From positions 1,984,001 through 2,048,000 of the forward strand of contig NZ_CP012590.1 in assembly GCF_001278845.1 (NCBI RefSeq): 64,000 nucleotides of DNA, given 5' to 3'. Positions 18,115-25,788 of this stretch are shown piece after piece (positions within the stretch are counted from its first letter, which is position 1; every line of letters starts with the position of its first letter). The translations under genes and the position numbers were made by a program. The notes beneath the pieces are model-generated. The model had not been told where the DNA came from. It saw nothing but the letters and a program-made list of their open reading frames with translations, and did not search any database. Source of the stretch: Actinomyces sp. oral taxon 414 (GTDB taxonomy: Bacteria > Actinomycetota > Actinomycetes > Actinomycetales > Actinomycetaceae).

Positions 18115-19074
18115 ATGAGCACAGCAGCCCGCCCCGCCCCGGGGCGCCCGCTCCACGCGGCCCCCGTGGACGCCGTCAGACTGACCGGTCTGCGCAAGTC
18201 CTTCGGCGACGTGGTCGCCGTGGACGGCATCGACCTGACTATCCGCCCCGGCGAGGTCGTCGCTCTCCTGGGCCCCAACGGCGCCGGCAAGACCACGACC
18301 ATCGACATGATCCTGGGACTGAGCCGCCCCACCAGCGGCGAGGTGAGCGCCTTCGGGATGACGCCGCGCCAGGCGGTCGACCGGGGCCTGATCACCGCCG
18401 TCATGCAGACCGGCGGGCTCCTGCCCGACATCACCGTGCGCGAGACGGTGGCCCTGACCGCGAGCCTCTTCTCCCACCGCATCGACGTCGACGAGGCCAT
18501 GCGGCGCGCCGGCGTGGCGGATCTCGCCCCGCGGATCGTCAAGAAGTGCTCGGGCGGGCAGCGCCAGCGCCTGCGCTTCGCCATGGCGCTGGTGAGCGAC
18601 CCGGCCCTGCTCATCCTCGACGAGCCGACCACCGGCATGGACGTCGAGGGGCGCCGCAGCTTCTGGGAGGCCATCCACGCCGACGCCGCGGACGGGCGCA
18701 CGGTGGTCTTCGCCACGCACTACCTGGAGGAGGCCGACGACTTCGCCGACCGCATCGTCCTGGTGCGCCACGGTCGGGTGGTCGCCGACGGCACCGCCGC
18801 CCAGATCCGCGCCTCCGTGAGCGGGCGGACCCTGCGGGCCGCCCTGACCGGCCCGGCCGAGCAGGTCCGCAGCGCGCTGGCGCCGCTGGCGGCCGGCGCC
18901 CGGATCGGCAACATCGAGATCCTGGGCGGCACCCTCAGTCTGACCGCGACCGACACCGACGCCGTCGCCGCGCTCCTGCTGGGCGAGCACCTGGCCAAGG
19001 ACCTGGAGATCACCAGCCGCGGCCTGGAGGACGCCTTCATCGCCCTGACCAGTGACGCCCCCGTGAGCGCCTGA
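18115..19074 (+). CDS. ABC transporter ATP-binding protein (cassette 2)
   Basis: This 319-residue ATPase is a paralogue of the one at 10303-11328. It has Walker A GPNGAGKTT (Lys59), the Q-loop stretch VMQTGGLLPDITVRET, signature CSGGQRQRLRFAMAL, Walker B LLILDEPTTGMDV and ATHYLEEADDFADRIVLV. The last about 90 residues are a divergent C-terminal domain similar in layout to the paralogue's. It probably energises the permease at 19091-19933, which starts 16 bases later after GAGAAGGAGAG. Export of a peptide or drug is likely; the substrate is not visible. Confidence 0.9.
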   Translation: MSTAARPAPGRPLHAAPVDAVRLTGLRKSFGDVVAVDGIDLTIRPGEVVALLGPNGAGKTTTIDMILGLSRPTSGEVSAFGMTPRQAVDRGLITAVMQTGGLLPDITVRETVALTASLFSHRIDVDEAMRRAGVADLAPRIVKKCSGGQRQRLRFAMALVSDPALLILDEPTTGMDVEGRRSFWEAIHADAADGRTVVFATHYLEEADDFADRIVLVRHGRVVADGTAAQIRASVSGRTLRAALTGPAEQVRSALAPLAAGARIGNIEILGGTLSLTATDTDAVAALLLGEHLAKDLEITSRGLEDAFIALTSDAPVSA

Positions 19075-19090
19075 GAGAAGGAGAGCACCC

Positions 19091-19933
19091 ATGAGCACCA
19101 CGAACGGCGCCGTCAGCCGCGCCATCACCCTCCCCGCCGCCGGCGCGGCCGCGGCCGCCGCCCGCTTCGACCCGAGCACCCGCGCGACGCCGCCCCTGGG
19201 CGGGCTCAGCCCCGCCCTCCTGTCCCTCGAGATCCGCCGTCGCCTGCGCAACCGGCGATCGGTGGTCTTCTCCCTCGTCCTGCCGGTGGCCTTCTTCCTC
19301 ATGTTCGCCTCGGCCGACTACGCCTCAATGCCCTACGGCAACGGCAACGTCGTCGCCAACATTATGATCGGCATGGCCCTGTACGGCGCCCTCATGACCA
19401 CCACCGGCGCCGGGGCGGCCGTGAGCACCGAGCGCGCCGCGGGCTGGAGCCGCCAACTGCGCCTGACCCCGCTCAGGCCCGCGGCCTACATCGCGACCAA
19501 GGCGATCGTCGGCATGCTCATCAGCGCGGGCGCGGTCGGAGTCGTCTACGCCTGCGGCCCCTTCCGCCACGCCCGCATGCCCGCGGACGCATGGGCGGCC
19601 ACGGCGCTCATCGTGTGGCTCGGCTCCCTGGTCTTCGTGGCCTTCGGCCTGTTCATCGGCTACGTCCTCCCCTCGGACAACGCCATGCAGGTCGTCGGCC
19701 CGCTCATGGCCCTCCTGGCCTTCCTCGGCGGCCTGTTCATGCCCCTGACACCGGGCTCCCTCATGGACCGCATCGGCAGCCTGACCCCCATGTACGGCCT
19801 GCACAGGCTGGCGCTGCACCCCTTGGGCGGCGAGGCCTTCTCCTGGTGGTGGGTCGTCAACGTCCTGGCCTGGCTGGCCGTCTTCCTGGGCGGGGCCGCC
19901 TGGAGGATGGGCCGCGACACCGCCCGCGTGTGA
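19091..19933 (+). CDS. ABC-2 type permease (cassette 2)
   Basis: The 280-residue integral membrane protein has six likely membrane segments. It opens with RNRRSVVFSLVLPVAFFLMF and ends with VVNVLAWLAVFLGGAAW. The central LLAFLGGLFMPLTPGSL is typical of ABC-2 drug exporters. The ATG at 19091 follows an AAGGAGAG ribosome binding site. It is paralogous to 11382-12230. It is followed after 34 bases by the sensor kinase of the same cassette. Confidence 0.88.
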   Translation: MSTTNGAVSRAITLPAAGAAAAAARFDPSTRATPPLGGLSPALLSLEIRRRLRNRRSVVFSLVLPVAFFLMFASADYASMPYGNGNVVANIMIGMALYGALMTTTGAGAAVSTERAAGWSRQLRLTPLRPAAYIATKAIVGMLISAGAVGVVYACGPFRHARMPADAWAATALIVWLGSLVFVAFGLFIGYVLPSDNAMQVVGPLMALLAFLGGLFMPLTPGSLMDRIGSLTPMYGLHRLALHPLGGEAFSWWWVVNVLAWLAVFLGGAAWRMGRDTARV

Positions 19934-19967
19934 GTGCGCGCAGAGCGCGTGAAGTACGATCTGCGCC

Positions 19968-21125
19968 GTGTCCGCCCGCGTCCTGTCCCCCGATGAGGCG
20001 CGGGCGCTCCGCACCCGCTGGGTGGCCGCCGCCTGGGGCCTGGTGTGGATCTTCGCCACGCTCCCGGTCGTCCAGGAGGGGCTCGCCGGGGGCGCGCGCG
20101 GGACGCTGGGGGCGGTATGCGCCGTCGTCTCCTGCGCGAGCCTGTACGCCTCCTGCTCGCTCAGCCTGAGGCGGGTGCGCCAGGGCCCGACCCGGCCCGG
20201 TCGCCTGGACCCGCCGCTGATCGTCCTCGGCGCGCTCGCCGCCGCCGGGGCGGTCGCGGGCGTCGGCGAGCAGGGGCTCCAGATGCTGGTCTTCCTGACC
20301 GTCGCCCTCGCCTTCGCCCTGCCCTGGCGGGCCGCCGTCGGCCCCATCGCGGTCCTGGGCGGGATCCTGTTCCTCATCCCCAGGACGCTCCCGTCGTGGA
20401 CCGCGAGCGAGGGGGCCTGGATCGCCCTGGTCGGCGCCGGGGGCGTCTGCGTTTTCAGGCGCTACATCATGGAGCAGCAGCGTGCGGCCCGCATCCTGGA
20501 GCAGCACGCCCACGAGCTGGAGATCAACGAGGAGCGCAACCGGATGGCCCGCGACATGCACGACATCCTGGGCCACTCCCTGACGGCCATCGCTCTGAAG
20601 ACCGAGCTCGCCGCCAGACTCGTCGGGGCCGCCCCCGACCGGGCCAGGCGGGAGCTGAGCGAGGTGCAGTCCCTGGCGCGCTCCGCCCTGGCCGACGTGC
20701 GCTCCACCGTCAACGGCTACCGCGAGCTGAGCCTGGCCGGCGAGCTGGCCCGGGCCACGAGCATCCTGACCTCCGCCGGCGTGCGCGCCGACCTGCCGCT
20801 GACGGTGGAGACCGTCGACCCCGAGCTGCGCGAGCTCTTCGCCTGGGTGGTGCGCGAGGGCACGACCAACGTCGTGCGCCACGCCCGGGCCTCGCGCTGC
20901 CGGGTGAGACTGACCGCCGTCTCCATCGAGGTGGCCGACGACGGCGTCGGGCTCGGTCCGCCGGGCGCCGCCGACGGCCACGGGCTGGAGGGTCTGCGCC
21001 GGCGCTGCCAGGACAACGACGCCGACCTCGCCATCGAATCGCCTCCCGGCGGCGGCGCCGTCCTGCGGGTGAGCGCCCGCCGCCCGTCCCCGCCCGAGAC
21101 CCCGAGCCACGGAGATGCCCGATGA
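19968..21125 (+). CDS. Sensor histidine kinase (cassette 2)
   Basis: The 385-residue kinase has four to six hydrophobic segments before residue 165 and a short helical linker (EQQRAARILEQHAHELEINEE). The HisKA_3 phosphoacceptor is His198 in ARDMHDILGHSLTAIALK. The ATPase part has REGTTNVVRHARAS, VADDGVGL and GHGLEGLRRRC. The GTG at 19968 is the first start after the permease. The stop overlaps the ATG of the regulator (ATGA). It is similar in sequence and layout to the kinase at 12248-13411. Confidence 0.9.
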   Translation: MSARVLSPDEARALRTRWVAAAWGLVWIFATLPVVQEGLAGGARGTLGAVCAVVSCASLYASCSLSLRRVRQGPTRPGRLDPPLIVLGALAAAGAVAGVGEQGLQMLVFLTVALAFALPWRAAVGPIAVLGGILFLIPRTLPSWTASEGAWIALVGAGGVCVFRRYIMEQQRAARILEQHAHELEINEERNRMARDMHDILGHSLTAIALKTELAARLVGAAPDRARRELSEVQSLARSALADVRSTVNGYRELSLAGELARATSILTSAGVRADLPLTVETVDPELRELFAWVVREGTTNVVRHARASRCRVRLTAVSIEVADDGVGLGPPGAADGHGLEGLRRRCQDNDADLAIESPPGGGAVLRVSARRPSPPETPSHGDAR

Positions 21126-21733
21126 TCCGCGTCATGCTGGCCGACGACCAGGCGATGGTGCGCGGGGCGCTGGCCGCCCTGCTCGCCCTGGAGGGCGACA
21201 TCGACGTCGTCGCCCAGGTCGGCAACGGCGATGAGGTGCTTCCCGTCGCGCTGGAGCACCGGCCCGACGTCGTGCTCATGGACGTGGACATGCCGGGCAC
21301 CGACGGGCTGACCGCCACCGCCGCGCTCCTGAAGCGCCTGCCGAGCGCGCGGGTCCTCATTGTCACCACCTTCGGGCGCCCCGGCTTCCTGCGCCGCGCC
21401 ATCCGGTCCGGGGCCCACGGCTTCGTCGTCAAGGACGCCCCGGCCTCCGACCTGGCCGAGTCGGTGCGCCGGGTCCACGCGGGACTGCGCGTGGTCGACC
21501 CGGCCCTGGCCGCGGACTCGCTCGTCTTCGGGGACTCGCCCCTGACGGCGCGTGAGACCGAGGTGCTCCAGGCCGCCGCCGACGGCGCCACCGTCGCCGA
21601 GGTCGCCCGACGGGTCCACCTGTCGGAGGGCACCACGCGCAACCACCTGTCCCAGGCCATGGCCAAGACCGGCGCGCCCACCCGGGCCGCGGCGGTGCAC
21701 ATCGCCGCCCAGAAGGGCTGGATCATCCAATAG
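21122..21733 (+). CDS. LuxR/NarL-family response regulator (cassette 2)
   Basis: This 203-residue regulator has LADDQ, phosphorylation site Asp54 in VLMDVDMPGTDG, VTTFGRPGFLRRA, FVVKD and a LuxR-type helix-turn-helix (LTARETEVLQAAADGATVAEVARRVHLSEGTTRNHLSQAM). It is coupled to the kinase by an ATGA overlap. The likely target is its own cassette through the 18044-18055 site. Whether the two regulators cross-talk with each other's nearly identical operators is open. Confidence 0.92.
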   Translation: MIRVMLADDQAMVRGALAALLALEGDIDVVAQVGNGDEVLPVALEHRPDVVLMDVDMPGTDGLTATAALLKRLPSARVLIVTTFGRPGFLRRAIRSGAHGFVVKDAPASDLAESVRRVHAGLRVVDPALAADSLVFGDSPLTARETEVLQAAADGATVAEVARRVHLSEGTTRNHLSQAMAKTGAPTRAAAVHIAAQKGWIIQ

Positions 21734-21775
21734 GCCGGCGCCCGCCGGCGGGCCGGCCATCGGCGTCGGCCCGCC

Positions 21776-21855
21776 CGGCCCGGCGCGCCCTTCCCGGCCC
21801 GGCGCGCCCTTCCCGACCCGGCGACGCTCCGCCCGGCCCGGCGACGCCCCGCCCG
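21776..21855. repeat. GC-rich tandem repeats between convergent genes
   Basis: Two units containing CCCGGCGCGCCCTTCCCG are followed by two units containing CCCGGCGACGC. The 80-bp stretch separates the end of the cassette 2 regulator from the end of ftsY, which read towards each other. It may act in transcription termination, but no clear hairpin with a T run is seen. Confidence 0.6.
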
Positions 21856-21862
21856 CCGGCGG

Positions 21863-23026
21863 TCAGCTCAGCAGGGCGTCGACGAAGCCCTCGGGGTCGA
21901 AGGGCGCCAGGTCGTCGGCGCCCTCCCCCAGCCCGACGAGCTTGACGGGCACGCCCAGCTCCTTCTGGACGGTCACCACAATGCCGCCCTTGGCGGTGCC
22001 GTCGAGCTTGGTGAGCACAATGCCGGTGATGCCCACGGCCTGGGAGAAGACCTGCGCCTGGCGCATGCCGTTTTGGCCGGTGGTGGCGTCCAGGACCAGG
22101 AGGACCTCGCCCACGGGCGCGATCTTCTCCATGACGCGCTTGATCTTGCCCAGCTCGTCCATGAGCCCGGCCTTGTTCTGCAGGCGCCCGGCGGTGTCCA
22201 CCACGACGACGTCGACGCCGGTGCGGGCCGCTTCGCGGGCGGCGTCGAAGGCCACGGAGGCGGGGTCGGCGCCCTCCTTCTCGGAGCGCACGACCTCGAC
22301 CCCCACCCGCTCGCCCCAGGTGGTCAGCTGCTCGGCGGCGGCGGCGCGGAAGGTGTCGGCGGCGCCCATGAGGACGGTGCGGTCCTCGGCCAGGAGCACG
22401 CGGGCGAGCTTGCCGCAGGTGGTGGTCTTGCCGGTGCCGTTGACGCCGACCATGAGGACGGCGGCGGCGGGGACGCCGTCGGCGGCGTTCCAACCCGCGG
22501 TGGGCTCGGGGCGGGTCAGGGTCAGGGAGCGGTCCATGGTCGGGTCCACCAGCTCCAGCAGCTGGGCGCGCAGGACGGCGCGGATGGCCGCCGGGTCGGA
22601 GGTGTCGAGGACCTTGGCCTGGGTGCGCAGCTCGTCCATGAGGGAGGTGGTGACCTCGATGCCCAGGTCGGAGGTGAGCAGGGTGTCCTCGATCTCCTCC
22701 CAGTCGGCCTCGGTCAGGTCCCCGCGGGACAGGACGGCCAGAATGGCCCGGCCGAAGCCGCCCGCCCCCGCCAGGCGCGCGCGCAGGCGCTGCATGCGCC
22801 CGGGGATGGACTCGGGCCGTTCGAGCCGGGGCGGGGCGGGGCCCGCCGGGGTCTCGATCTGCTCCTTCTCCTCCTCTTCCTCGGCCGCCTCCACCTCGGC
22901 GGCGGGCGCGGCCGGGGCCTCGATCTGCGGGGGCTCACGCCGTCGGCGGGCCGAGAGCGCGAACCACAGCCCGCCCACGACGAGGAGGACGGCGATGACT
23001 GCTAGAACGACGTACAGGGGTTCCAT
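21863..23026 (-). CDS. ftsY: Signal recognition particle receptor FtsY
   Basis: FtsY is the membrane receptor GTPase for SRP. The 387-residue protein has an N-terminal membrane segment (about 5-27), as usual in actinobacteria, then an acidic Glu-rich linker. The NG domain follows with LLTSDLGIEVTTSLM, Walker A VGVNGTGKTTTCGKLA, ADTFRAAAAEQL, VVDTAGRLQNKAGLM, LDATTGQNGM and LTKLDGTAKGGI. The ATG at 23026 gives the anchor. It lies on the same strand as smc and ffh; cassette 2 sits between it and ffh. Confidence 0.96.
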   Translation of the reverse strand: MEPLYVVLAVIAVLLVVGGLWFALSARRRREPPQIEAPAAPAAEVEAAEEEEEKEQIETPAGPAPPRLERPESIPGRMQRLRARLAGAGGFGRAILAVLSRGDLTEADWEEIEDTLLTSDLGIEVTTSLMDELRTQAKVLDTSDPAAIRAVLRAQLLELVDPTMDRSLTLTRPEPTAGWNAADGVPAAAVLMVGVNGTGKTTTCGKLARVLLAEDRTVLMGAADTFRAAAAEQLTTWGERVGVEVVRSEKEGADPASVAFDAAREAARTGVDVVVVDTAGRLQNKAGLMDELGKIKRVMEKIAPVGEVLLVLDATTGQNGMRQAQVFSQAVGITGIVLTKLDGTAKGGIVVTVQKELGVPVKLVGLGEGADDLAPFDPEGFVDALLS

Positions 23027-23149
23027 GGCCCCATCATGCCCGATGGGGGCGCGCCCGGCGGGTGCGGCCGATCACGCCGGTCCAGTGGGGTGTCGGGGTC
23101 CGCCGGTCCGGGCGCGGGCGCGGCGGCCGGGCAGCGGGGCGGCGCGCCG

Positions 23150-23728
23150 TTAGCGGTCCGCCGAGGGCGGGAACGCCGGCGGAAGAGGAGACCCCGCCGA
23201 GACCGCGACCTGCGCTACCGCCGGCGACGAGGCGACTGGGGCGACGGCGGGAACGGCCTCGGTGACCGGGGCCGGGTCGGACTGGACGGGAGGAGGAGGG
23301 GCCGGGGCCGGGGTGACCGGGGCCGGGTCGGTCTGCGCCGGGGCGCCGTCCCGGTCCGGGGAGGAGGCGCTCGCGGCGGTGCGGCCCGGGTGGTGCTGGC
23401 CGACCTTCCCGCGCAGCGCGGCGGTGCGGGCCTCGGCCGAGTCCACCGCCTTCTCCGCGGAGTCCATGGCCTTCTCCACGACCTCGACGAGCCCGGAGAT
23501 GCTATCCGTGCCCATATAGGTGGTGGTCTGCTCGTGGGTGATGAACTCCGAGAGACTCGCGTCCTGGGGGACCACCTGCATGGGCTCGGACTTGTCGCGG
23601 GCGACATCCCGCAGACCGCGCAGCCCGTCCTTCCAGGTGGAGACGGGGTAGCGCTCGGCGATGATGAGGCCTAGCACGACGAGACCAGCGATGAGGACGA
23701 CGACCAGCGGAAGGAGCATGGTACCCAT
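23150..23728 (-). CDS. Small single-pass membrane protein of unknown function
   Basis: The 192-residue protein has one N-terminal membrane segment (LLPLVVVLIAGLVVLGLIIA) and a conserved-looking middle (RDKSEPMQVVPQDASLSEFI, then TTTYMGTDSISGLVEVVEKA). The tail of about 80 residues is Pro/Ala/Val-rich and probably disordered. The ATG at 23728 or the one three codons later fits; longer reading upstream lacks protein-like character. It lies upstream of ftsY on the same strand. No family is recognised. Confidence 0.7.
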   Translation of the reverse strand: MGTMLLPLVVVLIAGLVVLGLIIAERYPVSTWKDGLRGLRDVARDKSEPMQVVPQDASLSEFITHEQTTTYMGTDSISGLVEVVEKAMDSAEKAVDSAEARTAALRGKVGQHHPGRTAASASSPDRDGAPAQTDPAPVTPAPAPPPPVQSDPAPVTEAVPAVAPVASSPAVAQVAVSAGSPLPPAFPPSADR

Positions 23729-24529
23729 AACTCGAATTATGGTCCACCGGAGGCCGATCCTCACTGGTTCAGCGGTGTGGTGTTGAACGGCGCACGCGCT
23801 ACCGGGCCTTTCCCGCCGGGGCGGCGCTGCCAGCCGCGCGGCCGGGGCCGGACCGGAACCGCACCGGATCTTTCCCGCCAAGGCGGCGCGGGGCGGGGGC
23901 AGTGCGGGGTGCCATGGCCGAGGGGCGCCGCCGCTCCAGTGAAGGAGGCGCCGCTGCTCCGGGGGCGCCTCCCGGAGTGCTCGGGCGCGTCTTCGTCGCC
24001 AAGCGCGCCTCCTCCCACGCCAAAGCGCCTCCCCCGGAGTGCTCGGGCGCGTCCGGCCGCGGAACCGCGTCGGGGCCGCCTGCCGGTGCGGTGCTCGGTG
24101 CGCCTCGAGTGCTCGCCGCGATGATCCTCCAGAGGCGCGCCTCGCTCCCGGGAACGGCGGAGGACGGCGTCCTGACCGAGGGCCGCAGGACATCATCGCA
24201 CTCGCTCTCGAGAGCGACGGGGGACGACGGCCGGAGGCGCTTTTTCGAGGGCGGACGCACGAACCGCGGAATCATGCCGAAACCGGTGGAAACGACACGT
24301 GAGGGGGCGTCCCTTAGTGTGGTGGCGCCGGTGGGGCCGTAGGTCTCCTGTTCAGCGGCCCCGGGGCCCGCGGGAGAGGCCGCGCCGAACCGTCTGCTAC
24401 GCCCCTTTCCCTCTGCTACGCTCTTTCCCCCTCCGCTACGCTCCTTTTTCCCGTACACCAGAGGGTAAAGAGGCGTAGTAAAGAGAAAAGAGCGTAGCAG
24501 ATGGGGAAGAAGCGGCGTGCGTCTCCCAT
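23729..24529. other. Non-coding stretch left of the CRISPR array
   Basis: About 800 bases without a supported gene; reading frames here give only Arg/Pro/Gly-rich sequence. The phrase GGAGTGCTCGGGCGCGTC occurs twice (near 23972 and 24037), and a hairpin-like block of short repeats lies at 24392-24506. It may be the remains of repeats or of degraded genes. Confidence 0.5.
24392..24506. repeat. Short direct and inverted repeats (CTGCTACGC family)
   Basis: Three near-tandem units of about 20 bases read TC(T/C)GCTACGC followed by a pyrimidine run (24392-24450). Their inverted form follows: AGGCGTAGT at 24471 and AAAGAGCGTAGCAGA at 24487-24501. Together they could fold into a long stem. It lies about 110 bases left of the CRISPR array, on its trailer side by the inferred orientation. 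Confidence 0.7.
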
Positions 24530-24592
24530 TGAGCCCTTCTCACCAGGAACGGCGGCTCAAGGGCCGGGGGTCATCCTGGTGAGAAAGACTCA
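24530..24592. repeat. Inverted repeat next to the CRISPR array
   Basis: TGAGCCCTTCTCACCAGGA (24530-24548) is matched at 17 of 19 positions by the inverted TCCTGGTGAGAAAGACTCA (24574-24592). The same sequence, including the following GGCGGCTCA, occurs at 32375, and related ends occur at 59096 and 59338. It is a dispersed short repeat family. Confidence 0.7.
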
Positions 24593-24612
24593 TTGTCCTC
24601 AGTAGAGGCGAG

Positions 24613-25083
24613 ACCTCAATGCACCTACAGGTGCGTGGTGCTCCCTGACACCATCAAGAACCTCGACACGCAGATCCGTGTGCTCAGTCTCAATGCACCT
24701 ACAGGTGCGTGGTGCTCCCTGACTGCCATGTGCGATATCTTCGCCACGAGGGCCAAGTCTCAATGCACCTACAGGTGCGTGGTGCTCCCTGACCTGATCG
24801 CCTTTATTGTTAGTCTCGTGTTGTGGGAGTCTCAATGCACCTACAGGTGCGTGGTGCTCCCTGACAGATACACTGAGGGTCTTCGGGCTTCCAGCTGCCG
24901 TCTCAATGCACCTACAGGTGCGTGGTGCTCCCTGACAGCACCCCGTGACCTTTGATGGGCGTGCCAGTTACGTCTCAATGCACCTACAGGTGCGTGGTGC
25001 TCCCTGACTCGAACGCGGTATCCGACTCGCTCAGGACAACCCTGGGGTCTCAATGCACCTACAGGTGCGTGGTGCTCCCTGAC
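24613..25083 (-). CRISPR. CRISPR array, 7 repeats of 37 bp and 6 spacers, no cas genes in the window
   Basis: Repeats start at 24613, 24687, 24757, 24829, 24900, 24972 and 25047. Spacers are 37, 33, 35, 34, 35 and 38 bases. Each repeat contains the palindrome GCACCT-AC-AGGTGC. Read on the minus strand the repeat ends in ATTGAGAC, close to the ATTGAAAC handle of type I and III repeats, directly after the hairpin. The only degenerate copy is the leftmost (two changed bases at 24613-24614), as expected at the trailer end. Both signs place transcription on the minus strand with the leader to the right. The subtype cannot be set without cas genes. Confidence 0.95.
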
Positions 25084-25788
25084 CCTGCCTCCGAGAGCGG
25101 CGGTATGACGCCACTTCGAGGGCCCGGAGCGCCACCGGCCCCGGGAGCACCCCTCCGGACCGGCCAGCACCGGACTCAGACTAGCACATAGTGGCGGAAT
25201 CACGCCAAGCGCCACCGAAGGCCCTCAGAGCCCTCCGCGCGCCAACTTTCAACCAGGTCATGCGGAAAAGTCGGCGTCGGAGCACCATCTTGCAAACATG
25301 TAACATGACACCCTGTTCACTATACTGCCCCACCAGCCACAACAGCACCTCCAGCACCAACCGGGCCGAACCCACCGGGGACGCCCCGCACCCCGGCCGG
25401 GGTCGACAGGGACGTCCAAGGCCCGAACGAGCCCCGACCGGAACGAGCAAAATCCCCCGACCATTCCGGCAAACCCGAAGACCATTCCAGCAGCCCCGAA
25501 CGAGACCGCCGTCGAACATTCCGCACGCCGATAACCGCCCTGCTAGCGACGACCAATTCCGGCACGCGCGCGCATCGGAATACGACGCAACGACCCCTTC
25601 CCGTCAGTCCCGCCAGAAGAATCCGAGACCTGAGCCGCCTACCCTGATGAGAAAAGCTGAACCCGCGGCCTCCACCCCCATGCACCACATCAAACGTCCC
25701 GATCTAAACATCCGCTTCCTCATCATCCCACAACCGACTTAGCCTCCCCCTGTACGACCCCTTTTCTCAGGCTCTCGTCGGCACCGCA
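25084..25788. other. Probable CRISPR leader side and non-coding sequence before smc's end
   Basis: About 700 bases less GC-rich than the flanks. The part next to the last repeat would be the leader if the array reads on the minus strand. Stretches such as TTGCAAACATGTAACATGAC (near 25291) are unusually AT-rich for this genome. A 183-codon frame here has no protein-like pattern and is not called. No cas gene or fragment is seen. Confidence 0.45.

Noticed and set aside
23902..24342. A 146-codon frame left of the CRISPR array
   Set aside because: It is Arg/Pro/Gly/Ser-rich, contains direct DNA repeats and shows no protein-like conservation signs.
24593..24955. Open frames with repeated NAPTGAWCSLT (or HHAPVGALR on the other strand)
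   Set aside because: These are translations of the CRISPR repeats.
25191..25742. A 183-codon frame between the CRISPR array and smc
   Set aside because: It has no recognisable pattern or plausible ribosome binding site, and Pro/Arg/Thr/Ser-rich composition typical of non-coding DNA here.
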